A stretch of 64,000 nucleotides of DNA from Janthinobacterium sp. B9-8. Lineage in GTDB: Bacteria; Pseudomonadota; Gammaproteobacteria; Burkholderiales; Chitinibacteraceae. A program made the position numbers and the translations under genes. Shown in pieces: positions 1 through 9,518 of the stretch. The stretch covers positions 1,335,813 to 1,399,812 of the forward strand of contig NZ_CP014222.1 in NCBI RefSeq assembly GCF_000969645.2, read 5' to 3'. Each line of letters begins with the position of its first letter. Position 1 is the first letter of the stretch. Below the pieces are notes generated by a model. It saw only the letters and a program-made list of their open reading frames with translations. It was not told the origin of the DNA and did not search any database.

Positions 1-30
1 GCATGGCTGCAGGCGCACCCTCTATGCTGA
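1..30 (+). CDS. Possible C-terminal end of upstream gene (dxr?)
   Basis: The first frame is open from base 1 and ends at TGA 28-30, encoding AWLQAHPLC. In many proteobacteria the gene before rseP is dxr (DXP reductoisomerase), and an Ala-Trp-Leu tail is compatible with a DXR C-terminus. The stop would overlap the rseP start at 24 by a few bases, as in a coupled operon. Ten codons are far too few to prove this; it is a guess from gene order. Confidence 0.25.
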   Translation, partial: AWLQAHPLC

Positions 31-1373
31 CGTCTATGCTGGCGTTTGTGATTGCAATTGGTATTTTGGTGTCTATCCATGAGTATGGGCATTACCGTGT
101 TGCAAAAAGCTGTGGTGTAAAAGTATTGGTCTTCTCGATTGGCTTTGGCAAGCCACTCTGGCAGTGGCAGCGTGGTGAAACGCTGTGGCAGGTCTGCTCG
201 ATTCCTCTGGGCGGCTATGTCAGTATGCTGGATGAGCGAGAGGGTGATCCGATTGCCGAGGCTGATTTGCCAAGGGCATTTAATCGCCAACCCCCCTTAG
301 CAAAAATGGCGATTGTTGTGGCAGGGCCGCTGGCCAATTTTCTACTGGCTATTTTGCTTTACTGGGGTTTATCTTTGTCTGGCGTTGAGGCTTTGCGCCC
401 CCTTGTTTCTTTCGTAAGCCCCGGCTCTGCGGCAGAAAAATCAGGGATAAGACCCGGTGATGAAGTATTGTCTGTATCAGGCGCAGCGATTTCCAGTTGG
501 GATGAGCTGCAATTAGGGTTGTTAGAGCAGAGTGGTGGCGCGGTAACAGTAGCCTTGCAGCTTAGATCAATTACTGGTTCAGAACGTGTAGCCCATTTGG
601 ATTTAAGTCATTTAAGCCGTGATGAAATCGACCAACAACTTCTGTCTCGTCTTGGGGGTTCCCCTGTCCCTTTGAGCCTGCGCATTGCGCAAGTTGCACC
701 TAAAAGTGCGGCGTCCAAGGCGGGGGTAATGGTGGGCGATCAGTTGCTGATGATTAATGGCGTATCCCTGTATGGCTGGCAGGATGTACAGCAGAAAGTC
801 TCCTCTTCAGCGTCGCAACCCCTGCTTTTAAGCTGGAAGCGAAATGGGCAAGTCATTGAACGCACAGTTATTCCTGATGCGGTAGAAGAAAACGGCAAGA
901 AAATAGGCAAGCTTGGCCTCGCTCCGGAAGTAGACGTGGCTGCTTGGAAAAATCAACGATTTGTGCGTGATTTTGGCTTTTTTGAAGGCTTGCAATATGG
1001 CCTTCAAAAAACATGGCAGGGTAGTCGTCTTACTTTGGTGATGTTTTGGAAAATGCTGACAGGTCATGTGTCAATTAAGCAAGTAAGCGGGCCAATTACG
1101 ATTGCAACTTTTGCGGGGGAAAGTGCCCGATTGGGGTTGAATGCATTTCTTGAATATCTTTGTGTAATTAGTATTAGTTTGGGGGTTTTAAACCTGCTAC
1201 CCTTGCCGGTGCTGGATGGCGGGCATTTGATGTATCATACGGTAGAATTTTTGACGGGGCGGCGTCTGCCGCCTGAGGCCGAAGCATTTGGCCAGCGCGT
1301 TGGCATTATTTTATTGTTGGGACTGATGTCCCTCGCGTTTTATAACGATATCCATCGACTGTTTCTTGGCTAG
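24..1373 (+). CDS. rseP: RseP site-2 intramembrane zinc metalloprotease
   Basis: Inner-membrane protease of the M50 family. In the sigma-E pathway RseP cuts the anti-sigma factor after DegS, releasing the envelope-stress sigma factor; it also clears signal-peptide remnants. The HExxH zinc motif appears as HEYGH at about residues 19-23 in the first membrane helix. Two PDZ domains follow (about 120-210 and 215-300), and the third zinc ligand sits in the C-terminal LDGGH motif before the last helices. ATG 24 is chosen because it puts HEYGH at the usual place; ATG 3 and ATG 36 are also in frame. It heads the bamA-lipid A gene block, the usual order in beta- and gammaproteobacteria. Confidence 0.93.
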   Translation: MLTSMLAFVIAIGILVSIHEYGHYRVAKSCGVKVLVFSIGFGKPLWQWQRGETLWQVCSIPLGGYVSMLDEREGDPIAEADLPRAFNRQPPLAKMAIVVAGPLANFLLAILLYWGLSLSGVEALRPLVSFVSPGSAAEKSGIRPGDEVLSVSGAAISSWDELQLGLLEQSGGAVTVALQLRSITGSERVAHLDLSHLSRDEIDQQLLSRLGGSPVPLSLRIAQVAPKSAASKAGVMVGDQLLMINGVSLYGWQDVQQKVSSSASQPLLLSWKRNGQVIERTVIPDAVEENGKKIGKLGLAPEVDVAAWKNQRFVRDFGFFEGLQYGLQKTWQGSRLTLVMFWKMLTGHVSIKQVSGPITIATFAGESARLGLNAFLEYLCVISISLGVLNLLPLPVLDGGHLMYHTVEFLTGRRLPPEAEAFGQRVGIILLLGLMSLAFYNDIHRLFLG

Positions 1374-1503
1374 CTGTTTGCCAAGAAATTCAAGGCCAGG
1401 GTTTACCGCTGTAATTAAGGGTTTTGGGCCGTTTTTTAACGCAGTGTGGGCTTTGCGGTTGTTTCGCTATGGCCTGCTAACTCATTAGTGACTCTTCAGA
1501 ATA

Positions 1504-3792
1504 ATGAAATTAAAATCGATAAACTTGTTGTTAGCAGCGGCCCTCGCCGGTATTGCCTTACCTGGTTGGGCGGTTGAGCCATTCGTGATTCGCGATATTC
1601 GCGTTGAGGGGCTGCAACGTACCGATGCCGGAACGATTTTTAATTATTTGCCGGTCAAAGTCGGCGATCGTTTTGATGATGATCGTGCACAAGAAGCGAT
1701 TAAGGCCTTGTTTGCAACTGGCTTTTTTAACGATGTGCGGGTTGAATCAAATGGCAGTGTCTTGATTGTAACCGTTGACGAGCGCCCGACGATTGCGCAG
1801 ATCAATGTCAATGGCTCCAAAATGCTGGAGAAAGATCAAATTAAAAGCGCGCTGAAAGGCCAGAGTTTTGCAGAGGGGCGTATTTTTGATCAGAGCGTTT
1901 TAGACGCTGCAGTACAAGAAATCAAACAGCAATATTATTCACGTGGCCGATACTCTGTGGTCGTTAAGTCGGAAGTCACCAAATTAGAGCGCAACCGTGT
2001 GGGTGTGCAGCTGGATATTTCCGAAGGCGAAGTTGCGCGTATTCAGCAGATTAATATCGTTGGCAACAAAGCTTATTCAGAAGATGATTTGCTCGATATG
2101 CTAAGCCAGACTACCGGAGGCTGGATGACTTGGTATACCAAGGCTGACCAGTATTCAAAACAAAAGTTATCTGCCGATTTAGAAAAATTGCGGTCTTGGT
2201 ATATGGATCGCGGCTATATTGAATTTAATGTGGAATCCACACAAGTTGCTATTTCGGAAGATCGTGAAGGCATTTTCTTAACGCTCAATGTAACTGAAGG
2301 CAAGCAATTTAAAGTAAGTGACGTTAAATTGCTCGGCGATACGGTTATTGATCCCGCTATTTTAAAGAAGCTCATTACTCTCAATACGGGTGAAGTGTTT
2401 TCGCGTGAAAGCTTAAATAAATCAACCGCTGCCATTACAGAAGCATTGGGTGAAGTGGGTTATGCGTTTGCTAATGTGAATGCAGTACCTGAGATCGATC
2501 AGAAAAACAATACAGTTGCTTTTACCTTTTATGTTGATCCGGGTAAAAAAACCTATGTAAGGCGGATTAATGTAAATGGTAATTCACAAACGCGCGATGT
2601 GGTGATTCGCCGCGAATTGCGCCAGCTAGAATCTGCCGCTTACGATGGTGCCAAAATCAAGCGTTCTAAACAGCGTTTAGAGCAACTCGATTACTTTAGT
2701 GAAATTGTCGTTGATACCCCTCTTGTGCCAGACACGGCCGATCAGGTGGATATGAATGTCACCGTTACTGAAAAGAAATCAGGCAGTTTCAATATTGGCG
2801 CAGGGTACGGGCAAAGTGAAGGGATTGTTTTAGTATTATCTCTTTCGCAAAATAACTTCTTAGGTAGTGGTAAACAGTTTGCGGTAGAAGTGAACTCTAG
2901 CTCATCTAATAAAGTTTACTCCCTTGGCGTGACCAATCCTTATGCCACGCCGGATGGCGTGTCGGTGGGCTGGAATATTTATCGCCGGGATACCGATCCT
3001 TCCCGCGTGGATTTGGGCCAGTACACTACATCATCTTATGGCTTTAGCTCTAACTTTAGCTTGCCATTAACAGAATCGAACCGTATTGGTTTTGGCCTGG
3101 GATTTGAGAGTCTTGCCATTCAGGCTGATGCTTCTGCGCCTAAACATGTGCTGGATTTTGTGAATAGCCAAGGCTCTAGAAACAAAACCTATCCTGTAAG
3201 TATTAACTGGGGTCGTGATACGCGGAATAGTGGCTCGTACCCGACATCAGGCTGGTTATTAAGCTTAAATGGCGAAGTAACTGCACCATTCTCGGATATC
3301 GACTATTACAAGCTCTCAACACGAAGCCAATACTTTATTCCATTTGGCAAAGAAATGAGCTTAATGTGGAATGTGGAAGGCGGCTATGGCCACACCTATG
3401 GCGATAGCATTTATCCGTTCTATAAAAACTTTTACGCCGGTGGTGTAGGTTCTATTCGTGGCTTCAGATCCGGATCGGTTGGGCCCGTTGATAGCCGTGG
3501 CGACGGGATGGGGGGGGATAAACGGGTTGTTAATAACTTTGAATTCTTCTTCCCGATTCCAGGTTTGAAAAATGATCGTTCAACACGTTTAAGTGTTTTT
3601 GCAGATTCAGGTGCAGTATGGGGTGCAGGATCAAGACCTAATGTGAGTGAAATGCGCTATTCCGCCGGGGTGGCCTTTACTTGGGTTTCACCTGTAGGGC
3701 CGATTAAATTAAGCTGGGCCGCACCATTTAATGCTCAGCCAAACGATAGAGTTGAACGCGGTCTTCAATTCCAATTGGGTCAAGTATTCTGA
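1504..3792 (+). CDS. bamA: BamA outer membrane protein assembly factor
   Basis: Core subunit of the BAM complex, which folds and inserts beta-barrel proteins into the outer membrane. The 762-residue precursor has a signal peptide ending near GWA (about residue 23), five POTRA repeats to about residue 420, and a C-terminal 16-strand barrel (Bac_surface_Ag) containing the VRGF-type motif, seen here as SIRGFRSGSVGP. It ends in phenylalanine (GQVF), the typical barrel C-terminus. The 130 bp between rseP and this gene may hold a promoter, but no convincing box was read. The skp gene follows with a short gap. Confidence 0.97.
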   Translation: MKLKSINLLLAAALAGIALPGWAVEPFVIRDIRVEGLQRTDAGTIFNYLPVKVGDRFDDDRAQEAIKALFATGFFNDVRVESNGSVLIVTVDERPTIAQINVNGSKMLEKDQIKSALKGQSFAEGRIFDQSVLDAAVQEIKQQYYSRGRYSVVVKSEVTKLERNRVGVQLDISEGEVARIQQINIVGNKAYSEDDLLDMLSQTTGGWMTWYTKADQYSKQKLSADLEKLRSWYMDRGYIEFNVESTQVAISEDREGIFLTLNVTEGKQFKVSDVKLLGDTVIDPAILKKLITLNTGEVFSRESLNKSTAAITEALGEVGYAFANVNAVPEIDQKNNTVAFTFYVDPGKKTYVRRINVNGNSQTRDVVIRRELRQLESAAYDGAKIKRSKQRLEQLDYFSEIVVDTPLVPDTADQVDMNVTVTEKKSGSFNIGAGYGQSEGIVLVLSLSQNNFLGSGKQFAVEVNSSSSNKVYSLGVTNPYATPDGVSVGWNIYRRDTDPSRVDLGQYTTSSYGFSSNFSLPLTESNRIGFGLGFESLAIQADASAPKHVLDFVNSQGSRNKTYPVSINWGRDTRNSGSYPTSGWLLSLNGEVTAPFSDIDYYKLSTRSQYFIPFGKEMSLMWNVEGGYGHTYGDSIYPFYKNFYAGGVGSIRGFRSGSVGPVDSRGDGMGGDKRVVNNFEFFFPIPGLKNDRSTRLSVFADSGAVWGAGSRPNVSEMRYSAGVAFTWVSPVGPIKLSWAAPFNAQPNDRVERGLQFQLGQVF

Positions 3793-3811
3793 TTTTAAGG
3801 AGCCACTATCT

Positions 3812-4306
3812 ATGTTGAAATGGCCACGTGCAATATTGCTGGCAATGGGTGTTGTACTGTCTTCCAGTACATTTGCAGCGGATATGCGAATTGGTTTTGT
3901 AGATACCGAGCGCATTTTGCGTGAGGCGTCTCCCGCCGTCAGGGCGGCCAAAAAGATAGAGCGTGAGTTCGATGCACGTAAGTCTGATTTGCAAAAAATA
4001 TCAGCGCAAGGTAAGGCGTTGCAGCAGCTATTGGATAGGGGCACGCTTGCTGAGGCAGATCGGCGCATTAAAGAGCGTGAGCTCATTAAAATGAATCAAG
4101 ACTTTCAACGTATGCAGCGTGAATTCAATGAAGATATGAATACACGCCGTAACGAGGAATTATCGGGCCTGCAAGAGCGTGTAAATAGCGCAATTGCACA
4201 AATTGCGACCAGCGAAAAGTACGATTTAATTTTGCAAGAAGTGGCATGGCGCAGCCCGCGGATTGATATTACAGACAAAGTATTAAAGCTTTTAATGGAT
4301 AAATAA
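3812..4306 (+). CDS. skp: Skp/OmpH periplasmic chaperone
   Basis: Periplasmic chaperone that holds unfolded outer-membrane proteins on their way to BamA. The 164-residue protein begins with a signal peptide (cleavage near STFA/AD, about residue 22), followed by the OmpH domain: a beta strand reading IGFVDTERIL, then a long charged helical hairpin (about 50-130) and a C-terminal strand. ATG 3812 is chosen over the longer frame from 3731 because AAGGAG lies just upstream and the signal peptide starts exactly there. It lies 19 bp after bamA and 4 bp before lpxD. Confidence 0.94.
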   Translation: MLKWPRAILLAMGVVLSSSTFAADMRIGFVDTERILREASPAVRAAKKIEREFDARKSDLQKISAQGKALQQLLDRGTLAEADRRIKERELIKMNQDFQRMQREFNEDMNTRRNEELSGLQERVNSAIAQIATSEKYDLILQEVAWRSPRIDITDKVLKLLMDK

Positions 4307-4310
4307 ACGC

Positions 4311-5360
4311 ATGGCTTTATCTTTTACTTTATCCGGATTTGTGGAGTTGCTAGGCGGGGAGCGCCATGGTGATGACGTACTGATTACAGGTGTTTCTGCT
4401 TTAGAGAATGCAGCGGAAGGTGAAATTGGCTTTTTGGCCAACCCTCGTTTGCGTGCGCAATTGCAAAGCAGCAAGGCGGCGGCCTTTATTGTACGCCCAG
4501 CTGAAAGTGCGAGTTTAGATCGCCCGCATATTGTAACGCGGGATCCGCAGCTTTATTTTGCACAGGTAGCGCAGTTACTACATCCAAGGCCGGCTGCACG
4601 GGCGGGCATCCACCCCCGTGCGGTAGTTGATTCTTTGGCATTTGTGGCAGAAAGCGCGCAAATTGGCCCCGGCGCAGTGGTTGAGGCCGGTGCACGGATT
4701 GGCGAGCGTACGATTGTGATGGCCAACGCTTATATCGGTGAGCAGGTTGAGATTGGGGCGGATTGCTTGATTCACCCTAACACCAGCGTGCATCGCGGGG
4801 CGTTTATTGGTGATCGCGTTATTTTGCATAGCAATGCAGTGATTGCCGGCGATGGCTTTGGTAATGCTTGGGCGATAGACCATTGGGAAAAAATCCCTCA
4901 GCTTGGCCGCGTATTGATCGGTCATGATGTTGAGATAGGCTCGTGTACGACGGTAGATCGGGGCGCACTTAACGATACCATTATTGGCAATGGTGCCCGA
5001 ATTGATAACCTGATCCAGGTGGCGCATAACGTACAAATTGGTGAGCACACTGCGATGGCGGCCTGTGTCGGCATTGCGGGCTCGACCAAAATTGGTGCGC
5101 GTTGTCAGATTGGTGGCGCTGTAATGATTTCCGGTCATCTGGAAATCTGTGATGGCGTGACGGTTTTAGGCGGTACGCTGGTTGGCAAGACAATTCGTGA
5201 AGCAGGCGTGTACTCAGGCTCTTACCCGATGCAAACGCATGATGATTGGCGGCACAATGCCGCTCATTTACGGCACCTGGATGAATTAGCCAAGCGGGTT
5301 AAACAGCTTGAAAAAGAAATCCTAGTGCTGAGAAATCCCGCAGAAAAGCTTGAGGAATAA
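4311..5360 (+). CDS. lpxD: LpxD UDP-3-O-(3-hydroxyacyl)glucosamine N-acyltransferase
   Basis: Third step of lipid A synthesis: transfers a 3-hydroxyacyl chain from ACP to the 2-amino group of UDP-3-O-acyl-glucosamine. An N-terminal uridine-binding domain (about 1-100) is followed by a left-handed beta helix made of many hexapeptide repeats (about 110-310); the likely catalytic histidine lies in IQVAHNVQIG. The C-terminal helix (LAKRVKQLEKEI) matches the ACP-binding extension. Length 349 residues is normal. The start is 4 bp after skp, so the genes are probably co-transcribed. Confidence 0.96.
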   Translation: MALSFTLSGFVELLGGERHGDDVLITGVSALENAAEGEIGFLANPRLRAQLQSSKAAAFIVRPAESASLDRPHIVTRDPQLYFAQVAQLLHPRPAARAGIHPRAVVDSLAFVAESAQIGPGAVVEAGARIGERTIVMANAYIGEQVEIGADCLIHPNTSVHRGAFIGDRVILHSNAVIAGDGFGNAWAIDHWEKIPQLGRVLIGHDVEIGSCTTVDRGALNDTIIGNGARIDNLIQVAHNVQIGEHTAMAACVGIAGSTKIGARCQIGGAVMISGHLEICDGVTVLGGTLVGKTIREAGVYSGSYPMQTHDDWRHNAAHLRHLDELAKRVKQLEKEILVLRNPAEKLEE

Positions 5361-5404
5361 ATCAAATAGCACCTTATTTGATTGATGAAAGATGCGAAAT
5401 AATT

Positions 5405-5438
5405 CCCCTTCTACGGCATGCCGAAGCTGGGGTTTTTT
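5405..5438 (+). terminator. Terminator-like stem-loop between lpxD and fabZ
   Basis: CCCC (5405-5408) pairs with GGGG (5429-5432) around an inner CGGC/GCCG stem, and six T residues follow directly. It lies in the 160-bp gap between lpxD and fabZ. A partial terminator here would lower expression of fabZ-lpxA-lpxB relative to lpxD. The stem has an internal loop, so strength is uncertain. Confidence 0.5.
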
Positions 5439-5520
5439 GCTGAGTCATTGGCCTTATGAATTAAGCAATTTACAAAAAAGAAATTATGGTGCCTACAGCA
5501 CCGGTTGGAGAATAAGAGTA

Positions 5521-5973
5521 ATGAATCAGATTATGGATGTTTTAGAAATCGCCAAATGCTTACCGCATCGCTATCCGTTTTTATTAATTGATCGCGTTGT
5601 AGAGATGGAGCCCGGTGTTTCAATTAAAGCCATTAAAAATGTCTCGATTAATGAGCCATTTTTTCAAGGGCATTTCCCGACTTATCCGGTGATGCCAGGT
5701 GTGCTGATTCTGGAAGCGCTGGCTCAGGCTGCGGGCGTCCTGTCTTATAAGAGTCTGGAAGTCGCCCCTTCAGAAGATTCACTTTATTTCTTTGCGGGTA
5801 TTGATAATGCGCGCTTTAAGCGCCAGGTTGTGCCGGGTGATCAGCTGACTTTATGCGTGCAAATTACAGCCAATAAGCGTGGTATTTGGAAATACAAAGC
5901 GCAGGCTTTTGTAGGAACTGAATTGGCCGCCGAAGCGGATTTGATGTGCGCGCAACGCGAAATTAAGCGCTAA
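5521..5973 (+). CDS. fabZ: FabZ 3-hydroxyacyl-ACP dehydratase
   Basis: Dehydrates 3-hydroxyacyl-ACP in fatty acid elongation, and so competes with LpxA/LpxD for the same hydroxyacyl-ACP pool. The hot-dog fold motifs are plain: [13 protein letters not shown] with the catalytic His near residue 20, and [14 protein letters not shown] with the catalytic Glu near residue 67. ATG 5521 gives the usual length of 150 residues and has a purine-rich GGAGAATAAGAG just upstream; the in-frame extension back to 5392 crosses the terminator-like stem and is not expected to be translated. lpxA follows 17 bp later. Confidence 0.96.
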   Translation: MNQIMDVLEIAKCLPHRYPFLLIDRVVEMEPGVSIKAIKNVSINEPFFQGHFPTYPVMPGVLILEALAQAAGVLSYKSLEVAPSEDSLYFFAGIDNARFKRQVVPGDQLTLCVQITANKRGIWKYKAQAFVGTELAAEADLMCAQREIKR

Positions 5974-5990
5974 TTGCCTGAGTAATCTAT

Positions 5991-6767
5991 ATGTCTAAAA
6001 TTCACCCTTCTGCCATTATTCATGACGGAGCCGAGCTTGCTGCGGATGTAGAAGTTGGCCCTTTTTGTGTGATTGGGGAGCATGTATCCATTGGCTCTGG
6101 TACCCGATTAGAAGCCCATGTGGTGGTTGACGGGCATACTCAAATTGGCAGCAATAATCGCATTTATTCCTTTTCAAGTATTGGCTGTGCACCGCAAGAT
6201 AAAAAATATGCCGGCGAGCCAACACGGCTTGTGATTGGCGACGGAAATACCATTTTTCAGAATGTCACGATTTCTACGGGTACGGCGCAGGATGATGGCG
6301 TCACTATGATGGGTGACGATAACTGGATTATGGCCTATGTGCATATTGCACATGATTGCAAAATTGGCAGCCATACCATTTTTGCCAATAACACTACGCT
6401 CGCTGGGCATGTTCATATTGGCGATTGGGTGATTCTGGGTGGGTTTACTACTGTGCACCAGTTTTGCAAAATTGCACCTCATGCAATGACCGCTTTTACT
6501 GCTGCTGTGGCGCAAGATGTGCCGCCGTTTGTGATGGCGGCGGGTAATCGTGCCGTGCCCAATGGCATTAATAGTGAAGGATTAAAACGCCGTGGTTTTA
6601 GTAGCGATGAAATTACCCATATCAAACGCGCTTATAAAGCACTCTACCGCCAAGGCCTGCCTTTCGCTGAGGCGTGCGCCGTGATTGAAGAGCAATGCAC
6701 TACTCAGCCAGAGCTGCAGGCTTTCCTCGACTTTTTTGCACAATCAACGCGCGGAATCATTCGTTAA
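5991..6767 (+). CDS. lpxA: LpxA acyl-ACP--UDP-N-acetylglucosamine O-acyltransferase
   Basis: First step of lipid A synthesis in the cytoplasm: 3-O-acylation of UDP-GlcNAc. The protein is an almost continuous left-handed beta helix of hexapeptide repeats (about 1-190), with the active-site region ANNTTLAGHVHIGDWV and the following VHQF segment, then a C-terminal helical domain that ends in FFAQSTRGIIR. Length 258 residues is typical. It lies between fabZ and lpxB in the conserved operon, and its stop is 1 bp from the lpxB start. Confidence 0.97.
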   Translation: MSKIHPSAIIHDGAELAADVEVGPFCVIGEHVSIGSGTRLEAHVVVDGHTQIGSNNRIYSFSSIGCAPQDKKYAGEPTRLVIGDGNTIFQNVTISTGTAQDDGVTMMGDDNWIMAYVHIAHDCKIGSHTIFANNTTLAGHVHIGDWVILGGFTTVHQFCKIAPHAMTAFTAAVAQDVPPFVMAAGNRAVPNGINSEGLKRRGFSSDEITHIKRAYKALYRQGLPFAEACAVIEEQCTTQPELQAFLDFFAQSTRGIIR

Positions 6768-6768
6768 T

Positions 6769-7941
6769 ATGCAACGCATATTGAATACCCATGGCCGTCT
6801 ACGTATTGCCGTAGTGGCTGGTGAATCTTCGGGCGATTTATTAGGGAGCCAGCTTATTCTGGCCCTGAAACAGCGCTTGCCTCATGCCGAATTCTTTGGA
6901 ATTGCCGGGCCAAAAATGCAAGCCGCCGGTTGCACCTCGTTTGTGCCTATGGAAAAACTCGCGGTGCGCGGTTATTTGGAAGTGATTCGTCATTTGCCCG
7001 AATTATTACGTATCCGCAGGCAATTAAAACGACAATTGCTCGCCGATAAGCCTGATTTATTTATTGGGATTGACGCGCCTGATTTTAATTTTGGCTTAGA
7101 AAAAGCATTAAAGCAGGCAGGTATTCCAACGATTCATTATGTTGGGCCTTCTGTTTGGGCCTGGCGTTCGGAACGGCTTAAAAAAATCGGCCAATGCGTT
7201 TCGCATATGTTGCTGCTTTTTCCTTTCGAAGAAAAAATCTATCAGGAAGCGTCTATTCCCGCTACATATGTGGGGCACCCTTTGGCGGAGATTTTTCCTG
7301 CGGTGCCAGATCAGCCTGCTGTACGCGAAGTGCTGGAAATTCCAGCACAAAAAGCAGTGTTTACTTTGTTGCCGGGTAGCCGCCAAAGCGAAGTAGAAAT
7401 GCTGGCTGCTTTATTTGTGGAAACAGCAAGAAAGCTGCTTGAGCGCTATCCAAATGCCTTGTTTTTAGTGCCTTTTGTGACGCGCGAAACGCGCTTGTTA
7501 TTTGAGCAGGAAATCTGGAAGCAGGGCGCACAAGCGCTGCCGTTTCGCTTGATGTTTGGCCATGCGCATGAAGCCATGCAAGCGGCAGATGTGATTTTAC
7601 TGGCGTCTGGCACGGCAACGCTTGAAGCGATGATGTCGCGTCAGCCTATGGTGGTGACTTATCGCCTGTCGTCGCTGACTTATCGCATGGTCAAGAGAAA
7701 GCTGCGCTTGCCTTATGTCAGTCTGCCTAATGTATTGGCAGGGCAATTTATTGTGCCCGAGCTGCTGCAAGACGATGCAACAGCAGATAACTTGGTGCAG
7801 GCCATCAGTAATTTATATGATGACAAGCGACTTGCTACGCGTTTAAGCCAACGCTTTGCTGATTTGCATCTGAGCCTGCGCTGCGGTGCTGCTGAACGAG
7901 CGGCAGATGCGGTGTGCTCGGTATTGGGAATGAGGGCGTGA
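6769..7941 (+). CDS. lpxB: LpxB lipid-A-disaccharide synthase
   Basis: GT19 glycosyltransferase that condenses UDP-diacylglucosamine with lipid X to form the lipid A disaccharide at the inner membrane. The N-terminal signature [12 protein letters not shown] and the internal [11 protein letters not shown] and [10 protein letters not shown] motifs are clear; length 390 residues is normal. ATG 6769 follows the lpxA stop by one base; the longer frame from 6685 lies wholly inside lpxA and is not needed. The TGA overlaps the rnhB start. Confidence 0.96.
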   Translation: MQRILNTHGRLRIAVVAGESSGDLLGSQLILALKQRLPHAEFFGIAGPKMQAAGCTSFVPMEKLAVRGYLEVIRHLPELLRIRRQLKRQLLADKPDLFIGIDAPDFNFGLEKALKQAGIPTIHYVGPSVWAWRSERLKKIGQCVSHMLLLFPFEEKIYQEASIPATYVGHPLAEIFPAVPDQPAVREVLEIPAQKAVFTLLPGSRQSEVEMLAALFVETARKLLERYPNALFLVPFVTRETRLLFEQEIWKQGAQALPFRLMFGHAHEAMQAADVILLASGTATLEAMMSRQPMVVTYRLSSLTYRMVKRKLRLPYVSLPNVLAGQFIVPELLQDDATADNLVQAISNLYDDKRLATRLSQRFADLHLSLRCGAAERAADAVCSVLGMRA

Positions 7942-8519
7942 GTTTGATTTGTGGTGTTGATGAGGCAGGCAGAGGTCCTTTGGCGGGCGCGGTGTATGCG
8001 GCTGCAGTGATTCTGCCCGCCCATTATGATTTGCCTGGGTTAAATGATTCAAAAAAACTCACGGCACGCCGCCGTGATGTGTTGTTTGATTTAATTCAGT
8101 CTTGCGCCGTGTCTTGGTCTGTTGCGACGGCCTCGATCGAAGAAATTGACGAGCTTAATATTCTACACGCCACCATGCTGGCGATGCAGCGCGCCGTTGC
8201 TGGCCTATCCCTTGTGCCCGAAGAAGCCTTGATTGATGGCAATCGTGTGCCTAAGGGTTTAACTGTGCCAGGGCGCGCGATTGTTGGGGGGGACGCCTTA
8301 GAAGCGTGCATCTCTGCTGCATCGATTTTGGCCAAAGTCAGCCGGGATAGAGATGTAGAAACCTTTGAGGTTTTATATCCCGGCTATGGCTTTGCCCAAC
8401 ATAAAGGCTATCCCACTGCTCAGCACTTAGAGGCGTTAAAGCGCCTTGGACCTTGCCCTGTGCATAGAAAAAGCTTTGGTCCGGTGATCAAGGCTTATGC
8501 ACAAGCGTCTCTTTGGTAA
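7938..8519 (+). CDS. rnhB: Ribonuclease HII
   Basis: Cleaves RNA in RNA-DNA hybrids, including single ribonucleotides in DNA. The type 2 RNase H signature [13 protein letters not shown], with two of the DEDD metal ligands, starts at about residue 6, and later acidic ligands are in [10 protein letters not shown] and [11 protein letters not shown]. The GTG start at 7938 overlaps the lpxB stop (GTGA), which is the usual coupled arrangement and gives 193 residues; a GTG at 7914 would overlap lpxB more. It is the last gene of the lipid A cluster. Confidence 0.94.
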   Translation: MSLICGVDEAGRGPLAGAVYAAAVILPAHYDLPGLNDSKKLTARRRDVLFDLIQSCAVSWSVATASIEEIDELNILHATMLAMQRAVAGLSLVPEEALIDGNRVPKGLTVPGRAIVGGDALEACISAASILAKVSRDRDVETFEVLYPGYGFAQHKGYPTAQHLEALKRLGPCPVHRKSFGPVIKAYAQASLW

Positions 8520-8629
8520 ATCAGACTTTTCTGTTTAATTCGCTTTGATTAGTTGTGGCGTTCTATTCAATATTCTAATATGCAGTCAGAGTAAGTTATT
8601 TTATATAGTTATCACAGGGAAGCTGACGC

Positions 8630-9490
8630 ATGTTCGTCATTATTGGCTATATTTTTATGTGTGTTTGTATTTTGGGCGCTTACGCCGCTCACGGCGGGCA
8701 TTTGGCCGTATTTTGGCAGCCATCAGAAATTGTTATTATTTTCGGTGGTGCTATCGGTGCGATGATTGCTGCTCAGGGTGGAAAGGGGATGAAGCAAACC
8801 GTCGCAGCCCTGCCTTTGCTGTTTAAAAACACGCCGTATACCAAGCCTTTCTTCATGGATTTATTTGCCATGATGTTTGAGATTCTCTCAAAAGTGAGAA
8901 AAGAAGGTTTGATGTCGATTGAAACCGATATTGAAGACCCACATTCCAGCCCGATTATTTCTAAATACCCCTCAATTGAAAAAGATCATCATCTCACTGA
9001 GTTTCTCTGCGATTACCTGCGATTAATGGTGGGGGGGAATCTTAATTCCATGGAAATTGAAAACCTAATGGATGTAGAGCTAGAAGCCCACCATGCAGAT
9101 GCGCATGTAGCCGTTGATGCGATTACTAAACTAGCCGATGGTTTACCCGCTTTTGGTATTGTGGCTGCGGTCATGGGCGTGGTTCACGTGATGGGCTCTT
9201 TACACTTGCCGCCTCCTGCCTTGGGCGAGTTGATTGGTGCCGCGCTGGTGGGGACATTTATGGGGATTTGGTTGGCTTACGGTTTTTTTGGTCCTTTGGC
9301 AACGGTGCTAGAAAAACAAGGCGCGGCGACCAATATTGCGTTTCAAGCGGTGAAAGTCACTTTATTAGCCAGCTTAAATGGTTACGCACCACAAGTAGCA
9401 GTGGAGTTTGGCCGTAAAGCACTGAGCGGCAGCGATAGGCCAAGCTTTAAAGAGTTGGAAGAACACGTAAAGAGCGCCAAAGGTAAGTAA
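8630..9490 (+). CDS. motA: Flagellar motor stator protein MotA
   Basis: Proton-channel stator subunit that drives flagellar rotation. The 286-residue size matches the long (E. coli-like) MotA rather than the shorter PomA type. Two N-terminal membrane helices (about 1-50), a cytoplasmic loop with charged segments (KVRKEG and neighbours, about 70-170) that contacts FliG, and two C-terminal helices including GIVAAVMGVVHVM and LIGAALVGTFMGIWLAYGFF are visible. AGGGAAG precedes ATG 8630. motB follows by 28 bp. Confidence 0.94.
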   Translation: MFVIIGYIFMCVCILGAYAAHGGHLAVFWQPSEIVIIFGGAIGAMIAAQGGKGMKQTVAALPLLFKNTPYTKPFFMDLFAMMFEILSKVRKEGLMSIETDIEDPHSSPIISKYPSIEKDHHLTEFLCDYLRLMVGGNLNSMEIENLMDVELEAHHADAHVAVDAITKLADGLPAFGIVAAVMGVVHVMGSLHLPPPALGELIGAALVGTFMGIWLAYGFFGPLATVLEKQGAATNIAFQAVKVTLLASLNGYAPQVAVEFGRKALSGSDRPSFKELEEHVKSAKGK

Positions 9491-9518
9491 AACCGTATTG
9501 ATTTAAAGGTAGTCCAAA

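Noticed and set aside
4578..5138. 186-codon minus-strand frame within lpxD
   Set aside because: Shadow of the hexapeptide repeats of lpxD; repeats in the coding strand keep the antisense frame open.
5392..5520. N-terminal extension of fabZ
   Set aside because: The extension crosses a terminator-like stem and would add 43 residues absent from the family.
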